Assembly (NCBI GenBank): GCA_002270465.1
Contig: NQOF01000005.1
Span: 62,001 to 126,000 of the forward strand
Origin: Blautia hominis
GTDB lineage: Bacteria; Bacillota; Clostridia; Lachnospirales; Lachnospiraceae
Direction of reading: 5' to 3'
DNA: 64,000 nt
The number at the start of each line of letters is the position of its first letter. Position 1 is the first letter of the stretch. The notes below the pieces were generated by a model that saw only the letters and a list, made by a program, of their open reading frames with translations, did no database searches and had not been told where the DNA came from. Of this stretch, positions 16,697-26,178 are shown in pieces. The position numbers were made by a program, and so were the translations under genes.

Positions 16697-17864
16697 TTCG
16701 TTTTACCAGCCACCAATACATATGCTTAACTCTTCTTAACCACAATAACTTTGGGATGGTAAATGGTTTACCAGTGTATTTATCTCTAAGCTCATCTATA
16801 CTCGTTCCAATATCATAGTCTGACCAAAAAGCATTAATTTTGTCTTCAGAAATAAAATATGGTTCTTGTAGGCTTTTATTACTTTTTAAAGCTTTCTTTT
16901 CACTTGTCTCTTCATAAATAATATCGTTTGAAATAATTTGAAATAATTTCTGACCTTTATACGTATTAACCATTACAAGTGATACGCCTCGCAAATAATT
17001 AGATTGCTTAAAACTATTTGCTGTAAATCCCCAGAAATCTGCCAAGGTGATATCCCCAAATCGTTTCATATTCGCATATTTGCATTGTGAACATGATTTT
17101 CTTAATGAATATCCCACATTAAATAATGTAAAATACGAATCATCTGTGGTTAATTCAGAATATGATTCTGAATTTTCAAAATCAATCGTCACATAACTCC
17201 AATCCCAGTATGGTTTCTTATGACGCAACCTGATTTGCTTAATTATTTTGCTTCCATTGTTAGAACGTTCATTTAAATATCTATCAAAAATATCCTCGGA
17301 AGGCACTCCATGGCAAACAAGATCTATCAAATATAAATCCGTATAATCTTTACCCAGAAACAATCTGAGGGCATGATTTTGACATGGTGTTCCTGAAAAC
17401 AACACCGATTTACCATTATCTAACGTATTCTTTATTTGTCTATATATTAAGTTTGTATGACTTTGAACATATTTAGATCCATTCAGTCTACACAATTCGT
17501 CAACTGAATTAATCAAAACATGCTCCGTATGAAATGAATCATCCCAAGCCACACCTGCCACTAGACCATCATTTTCTAAGATTTTTTCAGCTAGTAAGCT
17601 AAAAATCCCACCTGAAGTTGCCTTACTCCTTTTAGCCTTGTTTTTATTCCAAGCTGAATAAATTCCTAATTGCTTCTGCCCTTTAATACTAGTATCATTT
17701 GCAGGACATTTTCGTTTGCACTGACCACAATCAATACACTTTTCTGAGTCTATCGTCGGATAATAAAAACCATGCTCAACTTTTTTCATTTCAATTGCAC
17801 AGACAATGCAACAATCCACGCACATTCCACAGCCGGTACATTTTTCACTTTCACAAATTATCAC
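16689..17864 (-). CDS. ferredoxin-domain/F420-dehydrogenase beta-subunit-like protein
   Basis: 391 residues. The N terminus carries two 4Fe-4S clusters' worth of cysteines (C-x2-C-x2-C-x3-C in CTGCGMCVDCCIVC, and CIDCGQCKRKCP). These are followed by a domain like the F420-reducing hydrogenase/dehydrogenase beta-subunit C-terminal domain (SATSGGIFSLLAE, GTPCQNHALRLFL, LVCHGVPSEDIF, CSQCKYANMKRFGDITLADFWG). Such proteins are regular partners of polysaccharide pyruvyl transferases in bacterial capsule loci; a redox role on sugar residues is suspected but not established. It abuts the pyruvyl transferase at 17864. Confidence 0.82.
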   Translation of the reverse strand: MIICESEKCTGCGMCVDCCIVCAIEMKKVEHGFYYPTIDSEKCIDCGQCKRKCPANDTSIKGQKQLGIYSAWNKNKAKRSKATSGGIFSLLAEKILENDGLVAGVAWDDSFHTEHVLINSVDELCRLNGSKYVQSHTNLIYRQIKNTLDNGKSVLFSGTPCQNHALRLFLGKDYTDLYLIDLVCHGVPSEDIFDRYLNERSNNGSKIIKQIRLRHKKPYWDWSYVTIDFENSESYSELTTDDSYFTLFNVGYSLRKSCSQCKYANMKRFGDITLADFWGFTANSFKQSNYLRGVSLVMVNTYKGQKLFQIISNDIIYEETSEKKALKSNKSLQEPYFISEDKINAFWSDYDIGTSIDELRDKYTGKPFTIPKLLWLRRVKHMYWWLVKRNE

Positions 17865-18967
17865 TACTGTACCTCCGTATCAAATATTTTCGGTAATTTA
17901 TCATAATACTCCGCATCGAAGTAAGTATCTAACCTACCATCCATGTCTTTGTTGTATACCTCTTGTGCCAATTGATATGCCTCTTCTAAATCATCTGCCA
18001 AATATACATAATCATCATAAATTCCTCTAAACCATTCCGCTCCTGTAGTCACCTTATGATCTGTTGTTTTAATAATTATAACCGGAGTTCCAGCAACAAG
18101 AGACAATATAGTACCATGATATCTATCTGTTATTACAACTTTATGATGTGCATACGTATCAATCTCTTTATAAATTAAATGCTCCGCGTTTCGAACGATC
18201 TCTTTTGTTTTTCCTTTTTTTGTAGTATCAGTTTTTTGAACCTTTGAAAATTTTGAACATCTAATCATAAGATTGTGAATCTGTTCATCTGAATAATACT
18301 TTTCTCCGTCATTTCTGCAACAGAACATAATTCCATTCCTCTCATAATCATATTGATGACTACCAATCAGAGTGGTAACAATATCTGGATATTTCATAAC
18401 CGGAATATCAGGGAACAGTTCCTTTGCCATGTCATAAGAGACACCGTCTCTTGCGAGAAATAGCATATGTTTCATCGCATTATAGCACTTTGAAGTTCTT
18501 ATCCGATTTTCTTCTTTTTCAAAGAATATTGTTTGAGGAAGCATTAACATTCGCGCATTTGGCAGTGCTCCCATAACAGCTCGATGCATTTCGTCAGCAA
18601 ATCCTCCAAGATCAGTTGTTGTATAACCGCTCTGAAAAATAATAAAATCATCACTACGATAATTTGCTTTCAAAATATTTAAGACAGATTTTTTTGTGTT
18701 AACAAGAGCATTAGTCTCAATCTCTACAAGTTTATAATTAGGATAGTGTTTGTTTATCCATCTCCTTATGCAAACACCTTGAGCTAAATCCCCCAAGTTG
18801 CTATGAGCTGGAATCCCCAAATAAAAAATTCTTTGTGCGTTATCTGTTGAAGCCAATATTGCTGATTTTGTCATCTGATATAATTTTTTGTCTCTTAACA
18901 ATTTATTAATTTTTAGGGCGATTGGTAAAAGAATTTTGTTGTTCAATATAAACTCATGTAAATCCAT
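17864..18967 (-). CDS. polysaccharide pyruvyl transferase family protein
   Basis: 367 residues with the family signatures GIPAHSNLGDLAQGVCIRRW near the N terminus, FIIFQSGYTTTDLGG, LFLARDGVSYDMAKEL and the C-terminal VVITDRYHGTILSLVAGTPV. Family members transfer pyruvate from phosphoenolpyruvate onto sugars, giving acidic ketal groups on capsule repeat units (known for the family, inferred here). Start and stop overlap or abut its neighbours by single bases (17864 and 18967), so translation is tightly coupled to the flanking genes. Confidence 0.88.
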   Translation of the reverse strand: MDLHEFILNNKILLPIALKINKLLRDKKLYQMTKSAILASTDNAQRIFYLGIPAHSNLGDLAQGVCIRRWINKHYPNYKLVEIETNALVNTKKSVLNILKANYRSDDFIIFQSGYTTTDLGGFADEMHRAVMGALPNARMLMLPQTIFFEKEENRIRTSKCYNAMKHMLFLARDGVSYDMAKELFPDIPVMKYPDIVTTLIGSHQYDYERNGIMFCCRNDGEKYYSDEQIHNLMIRCSKFSKVQKTDTTKKGKTKEIVRNAEHLIYKEIDTYAHHKVVITDRYHGTILSLVAGTPVIIIKTTDHKVTTGAEWFRGIYDDYVYLADDLEEAYQLAQEVYNKDMDGRLDTYFDAEYYDKLPKIFDTEVQ

Positions 18968-20163
18968 TATTCTACCACCTCCTTATACAGTTCTAAGTAT
19001 TCCTTAAACCGATCTTTAGCCTCAAAATTCTTTGAATGTTTAATACACGTTTCCTTAGAATACGGCTTTTCCTCACATATCCTAATAATTATATTCTGTA
19101 ATGTATTCACATCCTCACTATCAACTACAAACCCACATGCTTCATTCAAAATTTCAGGACTGCCTCCAGTTTTAAATGTAAGAACTGGCGTTCCACATGC
19201 CAGACTTTCCATATTTACAGAAGGATAATTTTCTTCCCGCGTCGGATTCACAAATACATCTGCTGCTGTATATATTCCTGCTAACTCAATCTGATTGTGC
19301 GTAGTATGAATCGATAGAATATTATCTGGTAGCATTCTATCCGTATTACCATTAGTACCTACTAAAACAATTTGATAAGAATCTGGCAAGGACTTAGATA
19401 GTTCTATAAAAACATCTAATCCTTTACTCTTTCCCCAACCAAAAGACACTCCAAGAACTATGTACTTATCCTCTAGTTTATGTGCTGTACGAAAGCTTTT
19501 CTCTGTTGGCTTAAAGACTGATAAGTCTATTCCGTTGTGTATTACTCTTATTGGATACTCATGTAAAAATGATTTTTTTAATAAATCAGCAAGCCATTGA
19601 GATGGCGTCACTATTGTCACATTATTTACACCGGTAAACCATTTCTTTTTGAGCTTCCACATAATCCCGGTACGATCAACATAACTTTTAGGATATTGCT
19701 TATACTGTACGCAATCATGACATCCCGTTTTCCATTTTTCGCATTTTGCCATAGTAAAGTGAGGACACTGCCCAGTAAATGCCCAACAATCGTGCAACGT
19801 CCATATAACCGGAATATTTTGCCTTTTTATATACCTAAACAACATTGGAACATTCAAAACCCAAAGATGCAAATTGTGAATATGAATCACATCTGGATTA
19901 TATTTTTTTAACTTTCTGATCAAAGATAATGTCCCTAAAATTGATCCAACATGTTGAATGCCTGTTATACGATACAGAATTGCCGATACAAAATTTTCAA
20001 CTCTGAATCCAAACCTTACACATTCATTTAATGGTTGATTTTTAACCCAATTACCACAGTAACCTATATATTCTAGATTATCAATTTTTGACTGTTTTCC
20101 AATTTCTATCATGATCCTACCAGTACTTCCAACAGACATCGAATTAATTGCTGCAATTTTCAC
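18967..20163 (-). CDS. glycosyltransferase family 4 (WcaC-like)
   Basis: 398-residue retaining GT-B glycosyltransferase. The N-terminal domain begins AAINSMSVGSTGRIMIEIG and contains the cysteine-rich segment typical of WcaC-like enzymes (HDCWAFTGQCPHF..KTGCHDC). The C-terminal GT4 domain has VVTPSQWLADLL, HNGIDLSVFKPT, GVSFGWGKSKGLD and a nucleotide-sugar-binding region with REENYPSVNMESLACGTPV. It acts on the cytoplasmic face, building the capsule repeat unit; donor and acceptor are unknown. Its start overlaps the wzy C terminus by 20 bp. Confidence 0.88.
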   Translation of the reverse strand: MKIAAINSMSVGSTGRIMIEIGKQSKIDNLEYIGYCGNWVKNQPLNECVRFGFRVENFVSAILYRITGIQHVGSILGTLSLIRKLKKYNPDVIHIHNLHLWVLNVPMLFRYIKRQNIPVIWTLHDCWAFTGQCPHFTMAKCEKWKTGCHDCVQYKQYPKSYVDRTGIMWKLKKKWFTGVNNVTIVTPSQWLADLLKKSFLHEYPIRVIHNGIDLSVFKPTEKSFRTAHKLEDKYIVLGVSFGWGKSKGLDVFIELSKSLPDSYQIVLVGTNGNTDRMLPDNILSIHTTHNQIELAGIYTAADVFVNPTREENYPSVNMESLACGTPVLTFKTGGSPEILNEACGFVVDSEDVNTLQNIIIRICEEKPYSKETCIKHSKNFEAKDRFKEYLELYKEVVE

Positions 20164-21418
20164 TATTATTTCCTCCAGTTATTGCATCCTTATTACTTTC
20201 CATGTGTAGATTACTATTATATCCATATAAAACAAACAAATATGGCATAAATGAAAAATACGCCTCTCCACAATAAGCAAGTATCACTGTTATAAATAAT
20301 CCAAGCCCTAAAAATTGTCTATTTGTTATTTTTCTAAAGAACTTAAAGTAACCAATAACAAAAAGTATTCCAAACACTGCTCCATATGCTGCAAATTGAT
20401 ATGTTACGGTATTTGTATTCCACGGATTTGCTCCTAAGTTCATTATAGTTGTTTTTTTTGCATACAACGCCATATATTCACTCAATCGATTAGGTCCAAC
20501 ACCTAGTAAAGGATAGTCAAAACCGATTTGAAGTCCATTAATAATGGACGCATAACGTGTCATTGAAGTACTTTCACCGAGAATTACTTTTCCAAAAATC
20601 ATTTGATATATCAGTGTATTTTGACCCCAAAATATCGTTATAATCCCGACAATTAAAACACCTATGATACTTGCTTTAATGTAGCGATTTATAGCGGCCT
20701 TCTTAATACACAAGACGTAAATAATAAATAAAACTGCTGTTGCTATATATCCAGTTGTAGAAAATGTTATTACTAAAGTGATAACATATAAGATTACTTT
20801 CTTCAAATCTGTAGTCAAAAAAAACAGTTGATTCATTATTGCAAAGACCAAGTAAATGGCCAATGCACCAGGCTCCCAAAATGGTCCTGATGCCCTGATA
20901 AAAGACCGTCCTATATTCGATAGCTGAAGTCCTCCTACTCCACATATAGCGAATATATTACCTGCCGTATTTGTAGCTTTCGGAAGTAATAATATTAACC
21001 CAGGTACAATATATGCAATCAGTTCAATCAAAATTGCAATTTTAACCACTAGTGACATAACTCTATCAAATATATTTAAAAAATAGTTGATTTTATAAGT
21101 ATTTACAATGCTAATGGCCACTAGCACTGAAATAATTCTTGATAGAATAGTATTTGTATTTTCATTATGAACAAAAAGATTTAAAATCAATAATCCAACA
21201 AATAAAATCGTTATAATTAATACTTTTAAATCAACTCTTATTTGCCCTTTTACAATCATAATCGACCATATTATAAATAATAGGCCTATTATTCTAGGGA
21301 TATATAAAGCCAAATTATTTGAATTAGTTCCAAATAAAATTGTATCCGTAGATGTAAAAAACAGAAGATATAGTATCCAATTAAAATGATTAATCCTATA
21401 ATTTTCTTTATTATCCAT
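20144..21418 (-). CDS. wzy: Wzy-type polysaccharide polymerase
   Basis: About 424 residues with ten or more hydrophobic segments and a long outer loop (about residues 270-330), typical of O-antigen/capsule polymerases (GVGPNRLSEYMALYAKK lies where Wzy_C-like motifs occur). I start it at ATG 21418 (MDNKENYRI) because GAGGAGATACTTA precedes it; the upstream in-frame ATG at 21439 lacks a site. The start lies inside the last codons of the preceding glycosyltransferase, an 8-nt overlap. It assembles flipped repeat units into long chains at the outer membrane face of the cell. Confidence 0.82.
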   Translation of the reverse strand: MDNKENYRINHFNWILYLLFFTSTDTILFGTNSNNLALYIPRIIGLLFIIWSIMIVKGQIRVDLKVLIITILFVGLLILNLFVHNENTNTILSRIISVLVAISIVNTYKINYFLNIFDRVMSLVVKIAILIELIAYIVPGLILLLPKATNTAGNIFAICGVGGLQLSNIGRSFIRASGPFWEPGALAIYLVFAIMNQLFFLTTDLKKVILYVITLVITFSTTGYIATAVLFIIYVLCIKKAAINRYIKASIIGVLIVGIITIFWGQNTLIYQMIFGKVILGESTSMTRYASIINGLQIGFDYPLLGVGPNRLSEYMALYAKKTTIMNLGANPWNTNTVTYQFAAYGAVFGILFVIGYFKFFRKITNRQFLGLGLFITVILAYCGEAYFSFMPYLFVLYGYNSNLHMESNKDAITGGNNSENCSN

Positions 21419-22592
21419 TAAGTATCTCCTCAAAAACACTTGCCGTATAATCTGGTGTGTTTTTGTGATATATGCTCTTTATAATTTCCTCATCTAAATT
21501 TAAGGTACTGACTTCTTTTAATTTCCTTTTTATTATATTTATATTCGCTTTGATATCTATATTTTGATCTACCAAAATCGCCTTGGGATATTTTTCAAAA
21601 TATTTTTTTGCCACATCGTTTTCGTCTGAATATAAATGCAAAACAATCTTTCCAGTTCCTATATAATACAAGACTTTTGAAGGAAGAAAGTCTGATTCTT
21701 TATTCCCAATACTCACCAGCAGATTCGAATCATAAATTTTTTTATCCAATTCTTCTTGAGGGATAAATGATTTTAACTGAATATTTGGTGTCTTTCTTAC
21801 CAATTCTTCTATATGCTTCCTATAAATGTTTCCGGTATAAATATTTAAATTAATATCATCTAATGCCTTGAATAAGTCAATCATATAATCTGGTTCACGC
21901 AATACCGGATAAAATGCTCCTGCATAAATTGCATTTATTTGATGATAATCTTTTTCATTTAAATTAAATTCTATAAACCTTAAACTAGGAATATCCGAAT
22001 ATAATGTTTTCATTTCAAATTGTTTATAGACATTATTCGAAAAATGTTTTTTATGACTTTGTATATGAATAATTCTATCTATCACATGATATACTTTTTG
22101 CTCCCAAGTTATAGATCTTTTTTTCCACATCTTTTCAATCATATTAGAAGGATATTTATAACGATTCGAGGCTGGATCAATTTCATATAAAACACATTTC
22201 AATCTCGGATTCGTTTTTTTTGCTAAATAAAGTGCTTCCGCTGTTTCTACGGGATTAATTACTGCAACGATTAAATCATAAGCATAATTTTTGTCTAAGT
22301 CGATGATTTCTTTTTCGAGTCGCTTACATAGTTCTTTATTTTCAATTGGCATATGCAGAAATTTCTTAAGTTGTCTTAATTTATTTGATAACCCATTAAT
22401 ATGTTGGTGATAGTAAATCGGAAATATGCCCTTTTTTGCGGTATCTTTATCTACCTTTTCTTCAAGACATAAGATATGAGATTCAACATTCCTTTTTTTC
22501 AATTCATCAACTATAAATCTTACACACAAGCCATTTTGAGCCGTTTTGGAAATATATTCACCTGTAACAAAAAGTATTTTTCTCATACTCAT
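21411..22592 (-). CDS. GT4-like glycosyltransferase
   Basis: 393 residues, predicted GT-B fold. The N terminus KILFVTGEYISKTAQNGLCV fits a family 1/4 glycosyltransferase acceptor domain. In the C-terminal half AIYAGAFYPVLREPDYMIDL, IQLKSFIPQEELDKKIYDSN and VSIGNKESDFLPSKVLYYIG follow the GT4 layout but lack the canonical E-x7-E. Codon use is very AT-rich, like its neighbours. It is translationally coupled to wzy through the overlap at 21411-21418. Donor sugar unknown. Confidence 0.75.
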   Translation of the reverse strand: MSMRKILFVTGEYISKTAQNGLCVRFIVDELKKRNVESHILCLEEKVDKDTAKKGIFPIYYHQHINGLSNKLRQLKKFLHMPIENKELCKRLEKEIIDLDKNYAYDLIVAVINPVETAEALYLAKKTNPRLKCVLYEIDPASNRYKYPSNMIEKMWKKRSITWEQKVYHVIDRIIHIQSHKKHFSNNVYKQFEMKTLYSDIPSLRFIEFNLNEKDYHQINAIYAGAFYPVLREPDYMIDLFKALDDINLNIYTGNIYRKHIEELVRKTPNIQLKSFIPQEELDKKIYDSNLLVSIGNKESDFLPSKVLYYIGTGKIVLHLYSDENDVAKKYFEKYPKAILVDQNIDIKANINIIKRKLKEVSTLNLDEEIIKSIYHKNTPDYTASVFEEILNG

Positions 22593-22626
22593 TTAGCCTC
22601 TTTCATAACCTTATTCCATTTCAAAT

Positions 22627-23510
22627 TCACGGTTTTATGTACTCATAAACCAAATCTATCACTATCTTATCAAAATTCTCGTCAAATTTTCGTGCAAAAA
22701 AAGCATTGCTCCTTTTAAGTTTTTCATAATCTTCTTTAACCCAGACATGTGGATGTAACTTATCATTATGATTCCACATAATCTCTCGTTTATTTCCTGC
22801 TATCTCTTTTTCTAACCCCATCTCTGCAAGAATACTCTGAACAAACAATTCATCCGGGATACTACTTTTTTTGAAATAGTATTCAATCTTATCAATATTC
22901 TGCAAAAGAATCCTTATGTGCCCATCACATAATGAACACCACTGCGAGCCATATCTTAACTGAATTCCTGTTTTTTTCACGAAATCACATTTTAACAAAT
23001 AATACTGAATTCCAAGTATCACTCGATCAAACCATTTCAATACGAACGATTCCCTCTTTTTCTCTTCCGAAATATACCTTTTAATAGAAACACGCCTATA
23101 TATTATTTTTCCAAAATCCGAAGTCAAGTCTGGTTTATTTATGTCAATAAAAGAAATATTCGAATTTCTAGAGCAGAATTTGTGAATCTCATCCTGTGTT
23201 TTTATAGGCATATCCTGACCAGAAAGCAAATGATAATGCAAATACTCACCATAATCTGTAGCTGCTTTAAACAGGCTCAACTCTACTTCAACAATTGAAT
23301 ACCCCCCCACGAAACATTTTTTCTGTTTTTAACAAATATCATCTTTGAATTTCTAACCTTGGACTGATATAAGTTGTAATCAAAATCCTTACATTTTGTA
23401 TCCACATGAATAAAAATATCATTTCGTACATCGTCTATAAGCATCAATAGCTTTTCAAGAACATACGTGTTTTTATGTGTCATAATCAAATAGGCATGTC
23501 TATCTGTCAT
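22627..23510 (-). pseudogene. branching beta-1,6-GlcNAc-transferase-like (GT14), frameshifted at a G7 run
   Basis: Two overlapping frames form one GT14 (core-2/I-branching-like) protein. 23510-23302 encodes HAYLIMTHKNTYVLEKLLML..NDIFIHVDTKCKDFD..KNVSWGG. A second frame continues from GGYSIVEVELSLFKAA to the C terminus at 22627 with YHYLLSGQDMPIKTQDEIH-like content and IPDELFVQSILAEM. The frames switch at a run of seven G on the coding strand (plus 23302-23308); eight G would restore one frame through SWGGYSIVEV. Nothing else is broken. It could be a phase-variable gene in the OFF state, a recent mutation, or a homopolymer sequencing error. Confidence 0.8.
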
Positions 23511-24373
23511 TTCAAATCACCTGTTTCTTCGAATGGTTTTTTTGTCTTCAGCTGCTCATATATTTTTGTATCAACAAGGCTCCTATACCATCTGTGGTAC
23601 ATATAATTATAAATATATCCTTCTCTACCATCTAAAAATCCCAGTTTGAATATGTAGAAATAAATGAAAACAAGCCAACTTCTTACAAACAGTGGAAATT
23701 TATAATAAAACCCGTATTTTTTCTTACGTGTACCAGAAATTGTTGAGTCATCACCCTTGCTCAGATTAGCTCCTTTTCCTTGCGCAAACTCAATATAATC
23801 TTGCATTTCACGAGTAGCATACCAATTCATTTTATTAATCCAATGGGTCATATTCTTAAAATCATAGTGGACGAAACGTTCCTTCGTACTGATGGACACT
23901 CCCTCAGACAGGACCGTATGTTCATCCATTTTTCTATCTTCAATTCTGCCGATTCCTGTCTTAAACATCATTAACTTACGCTTATTATGGCAACCGTGCT
24001 TAATTTTACGTCCCATAAAGTATAGCCATGCTTCCATGGTTACACCATTAACATTGTCGTTAGCATGTTTCTTTGCAATCTTCTCAAGTTCTTTACATAA
24101 ATCGGGTGTTAATCTTTCATCAGCATCTAATCGGAAACACCACTGCGTATCAATTCCAGTATTATCTAATCCCCAATTAAACTGACGAGCATAATTTTCA
24201 AACTTATGCGTGTAAACATCCGCCCCCATTTTTTTTGCTATTTCAACGGTGCGATCCACGCTGCCACTGTCCACAATGACAACCCGCTTTGCAAAGCCCT
24301 GAATAGACTTAAGACAATTAGCAATATTTACTTCTTCATTTTTTGTCAATATAATGAATGTAATATCTATCAT
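23507..24373 (-). CDS. glycosyltransferase family 2 (WaaE/KdtX-like)
   Basis: 288-residue GT-A enzyme. The nucleotide-binding start is ITFIILTKNEEVNIANCLKS, then VVIVDSGSVDRTVEIAKKMG, ending in the DAD-type metal site (WCFRLDADERLTPDL). MEAWLYFMGRKIKHG and the hydrophobic stretch LFVRSWLVFIYFYIF place it near the WaaE/KdtX-like branch. It overlaps the next gene by ATGA at 23507-23510. Role: addition of a sugar to the lipid-linked capsule repeat. Confidence 0.87.
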   Translation of the reverse strand: MIDITFIILTKNEEVNIANCLKSIQGFAKRVVIVDSGSVDRTVEIAKKMGADVYTHKFENYARQFNWGLDNTGIDTQWCFRLDADERLTPDLCKELEKIAKKHANDNVNGVTMEAWLYFMGRKIKHGCHNKRKLMMFKTGIGRIEDRKMDEHTVLSEGVSISTKERFVHYDFKNMTHWINKMNWYATREMQDYIEFAQGKGANLSKGDDSTISGTRKKKYGFYYKFPLFVRSWLVFIYFYIFKLGFLDGREGYIYNYMYHRWYRSLVDTKIYEQLKTKKPFEETGDLK

Positions 24374-26160
24374 TCTCTTTCCGTCCTCTCTATGCTTTCC
24401 TTCAGCTCAAAGACTCTGTAATTCTTTACATACTCACTAATTTTCATGTCATAGCACAGACTTCCAAATGCCTTATTTACCAGACCAACGAAATTACTTG
24501 CCAGCTTTAATGCTCCTCCAAATCCATGTACAAGTATTACTTTCTTACCATGCACATTCGCAATCGTCTTGACCAAATCTGCAGTATTGGTATACTCACT
24601 GTTCTGCGGCCAAAAAATACCTGATTCTTCATTTTCAATCATTAATCTCACGAACTCGCACAAATTTTCAATATAGAGCATAGATCGTTTATTATTAACA
24701 TATGGAAATATCGGAAGTTTCTGCGCAAATTTTGCAAGTACCGGATAGTTACCTTTGCTTCCTTTGCCATATATCATCGGAGGACGTAGGATAACGACTT
24801 TAAACGTCTCATCCTGCAATGGCAGGATTCCCTTCTCTGCCTGCACCTTACTATCACCATAAAAATTAGCTGGTGCAGTTGGTGTATCCTTAGTAATCAC
24901 TTTCTTCTTTCCGATTGGAGCAGAATCTCCATAAACTATCGCACTGCTCATGAAGATAAACTGTTTCACTCCATCAGCTTTCGCTTTCTTAGCTGTTTCA
25001 ATCGTGAGATTTGTATTAATCTCATAGTAGAAAGCTTTTTGCTCTTCACTCACATGACCGATATCTGCATGTGCAATTCCTGCTACATGATAAACGGTAT
25101 CATAACCAGAAAAATCCTTATCCTTCCAGGAACTATCTTTCATATCTATCGTATCGACTTGATAATGCTCTGACCATTGTTTTAAATAGTTTTCTACCGA
25201 AGTTCCAATGTAACTGCCAGCCCCTGTGATTAAGATTTTTCTCACTATATTGTTCATTTGGGAGTTAATTTGTAGCACTGCTTCACACTGTTCACCTGCT
25301 TTACTCAGATTTTTCTTCAACTCCCCTGTTCCACCTTCGACAATTCCATCACTTTTAAACACACTAATGATAGTTGCTAGGAAGCACTTAATGTCCATAA
25401 TCATTCCCATCTTCTTGACATACTCACCATCAAGTTTTGCTTTGTCTGGAATTTCCAGCTCATCACGACCATTAATCTGTGCCCATCCAGTCAATCCTGG
25501 TTTTACATCATTAGCATTATATTTATCTCTTTCAGCTGTGAGGATATCCTGGTTCCAGAGTCCTGGCCTGGGACCAATCACAGACATATTTCCAATAAAG
25601 ATATCCCAAATTTGTGGTAATTCATCCAAACTGTGTGCGCGTAAGAATTTCCCTACTCTCGTTATATACTGATCTGGATTTTCCAACATATGAGTAGGTA
25701 CGTCATGCGGTGTACTCATTTTCATGGATCTAAACTTATGTAATTTGAAATACTGCTTATTCTGTCCTATTCTCTTCTGTATGAAAAGAACCGGACCCGG
25801 ATCATCAATCTTAATTACAAGTGCGATTCCTGCATAAACTGGAGATAATGCTACTAAGCCAACAAAAGATAATGCTATGTCAATGGCTCGTTTGATGTAT
25901 TTTCCATAAATACCTTGTTTATAATCAGAAATTGCCGTTGCCTCTAGGTGTCCTTTTTCACCGTCTGCATTTTCACAATCATTATTATCCGACACAAAGA
26001 CAACCTTCTTGCCAAAAAACGGATTCTTCTGTTCTGGTTCATTTTCATATATAGAATCTTTTTTCTTAAGCTTTGCGACTGCACTCACCCCAACAAAAGT
26101 AGCCGTTGTTACGACAGTGACGAATTTAACAAACTTTTTTAAATTTTTATCAATCGACAT
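24370..26160 (-). CDS. fusion: initiating sugar transferase plus NAD-dependent 4-reductase
   Basis: 596-residue two-domain protein. Residues about 85-290 are a bacterial sugar transferase (polyprenyl-phosphate phosphoglycosyl transferase): KRAIDIALSFVGLVALSPV, DPGPVLFIQKRIGQNKQYFK, KFRSMKMS, LDELPQIWDIFIGNMSVIGP, KPGLTGWAQINGRD. After a short linker (about 290-305), residues 305-596 are an SDR epimerase/reductase: KILITGAGSYIGTSVENYL, YHVAGIAHAD, YGDSKVQAEKGI. Normally these are separate neighbouring genes making and loading a diNAcBac- or QuiNAc-type first sugar. The internal Met near residue 301 has no ribosome site, supporting a true fusion. Confidence 0.88.
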   Translation of the reverse strand: MSIDKNLKKFVKFVTVVTTATFVGVSAVAKLKKKDSIYENEPEQKNPFFGKKVVFVSDNNDCENADGEKGHLEATAISDYKQGIYGKYIKRAIDIALSFVGLVALSPVYAGIALVIKIDDPGPVLFIQKRIGQNKQYFKLHKFRSMKMSTPHDVPTHMLENPDQYITRVGKFLRAHSLDELPQIWDIFIGNMSVIGPRPGLWNQDILTAERDKYNANDVKPGLTGWAQINGRDELEIPDKAKLDGEYVKKMGMIMDIKCFLATIISVFKSDGIVEGGTGELKKNLSKAGEQCEAVLQINSQMNNIVRKILITGAGSYIGTSVENYLKQWSEHYQVDTIDMKDSSWKDKDFSGYDTVYHVAGIAHADIGHVSEEQKAFYYEINTNLTIETAKKAKADGVKQFIFMSSAIVYGDSAPIGKKKVITKDTPTAPANFYGDSKVQAEKGILPLQDETFKVVILRPPMIYGKGSKGNYPVLAKFAQKLPIFPYVNNKRSMLYIENLCEFVRLMIENEESGIFWPQNSEYTNTADLVKTIANVHGKKVILVHGFGGALKLASNFVGLVNKAFGSLCYDMKISEYVKNYRVFELKESIERTERE

Positions 26161-26178
26161 ATATCATTCCCCTTCTTT

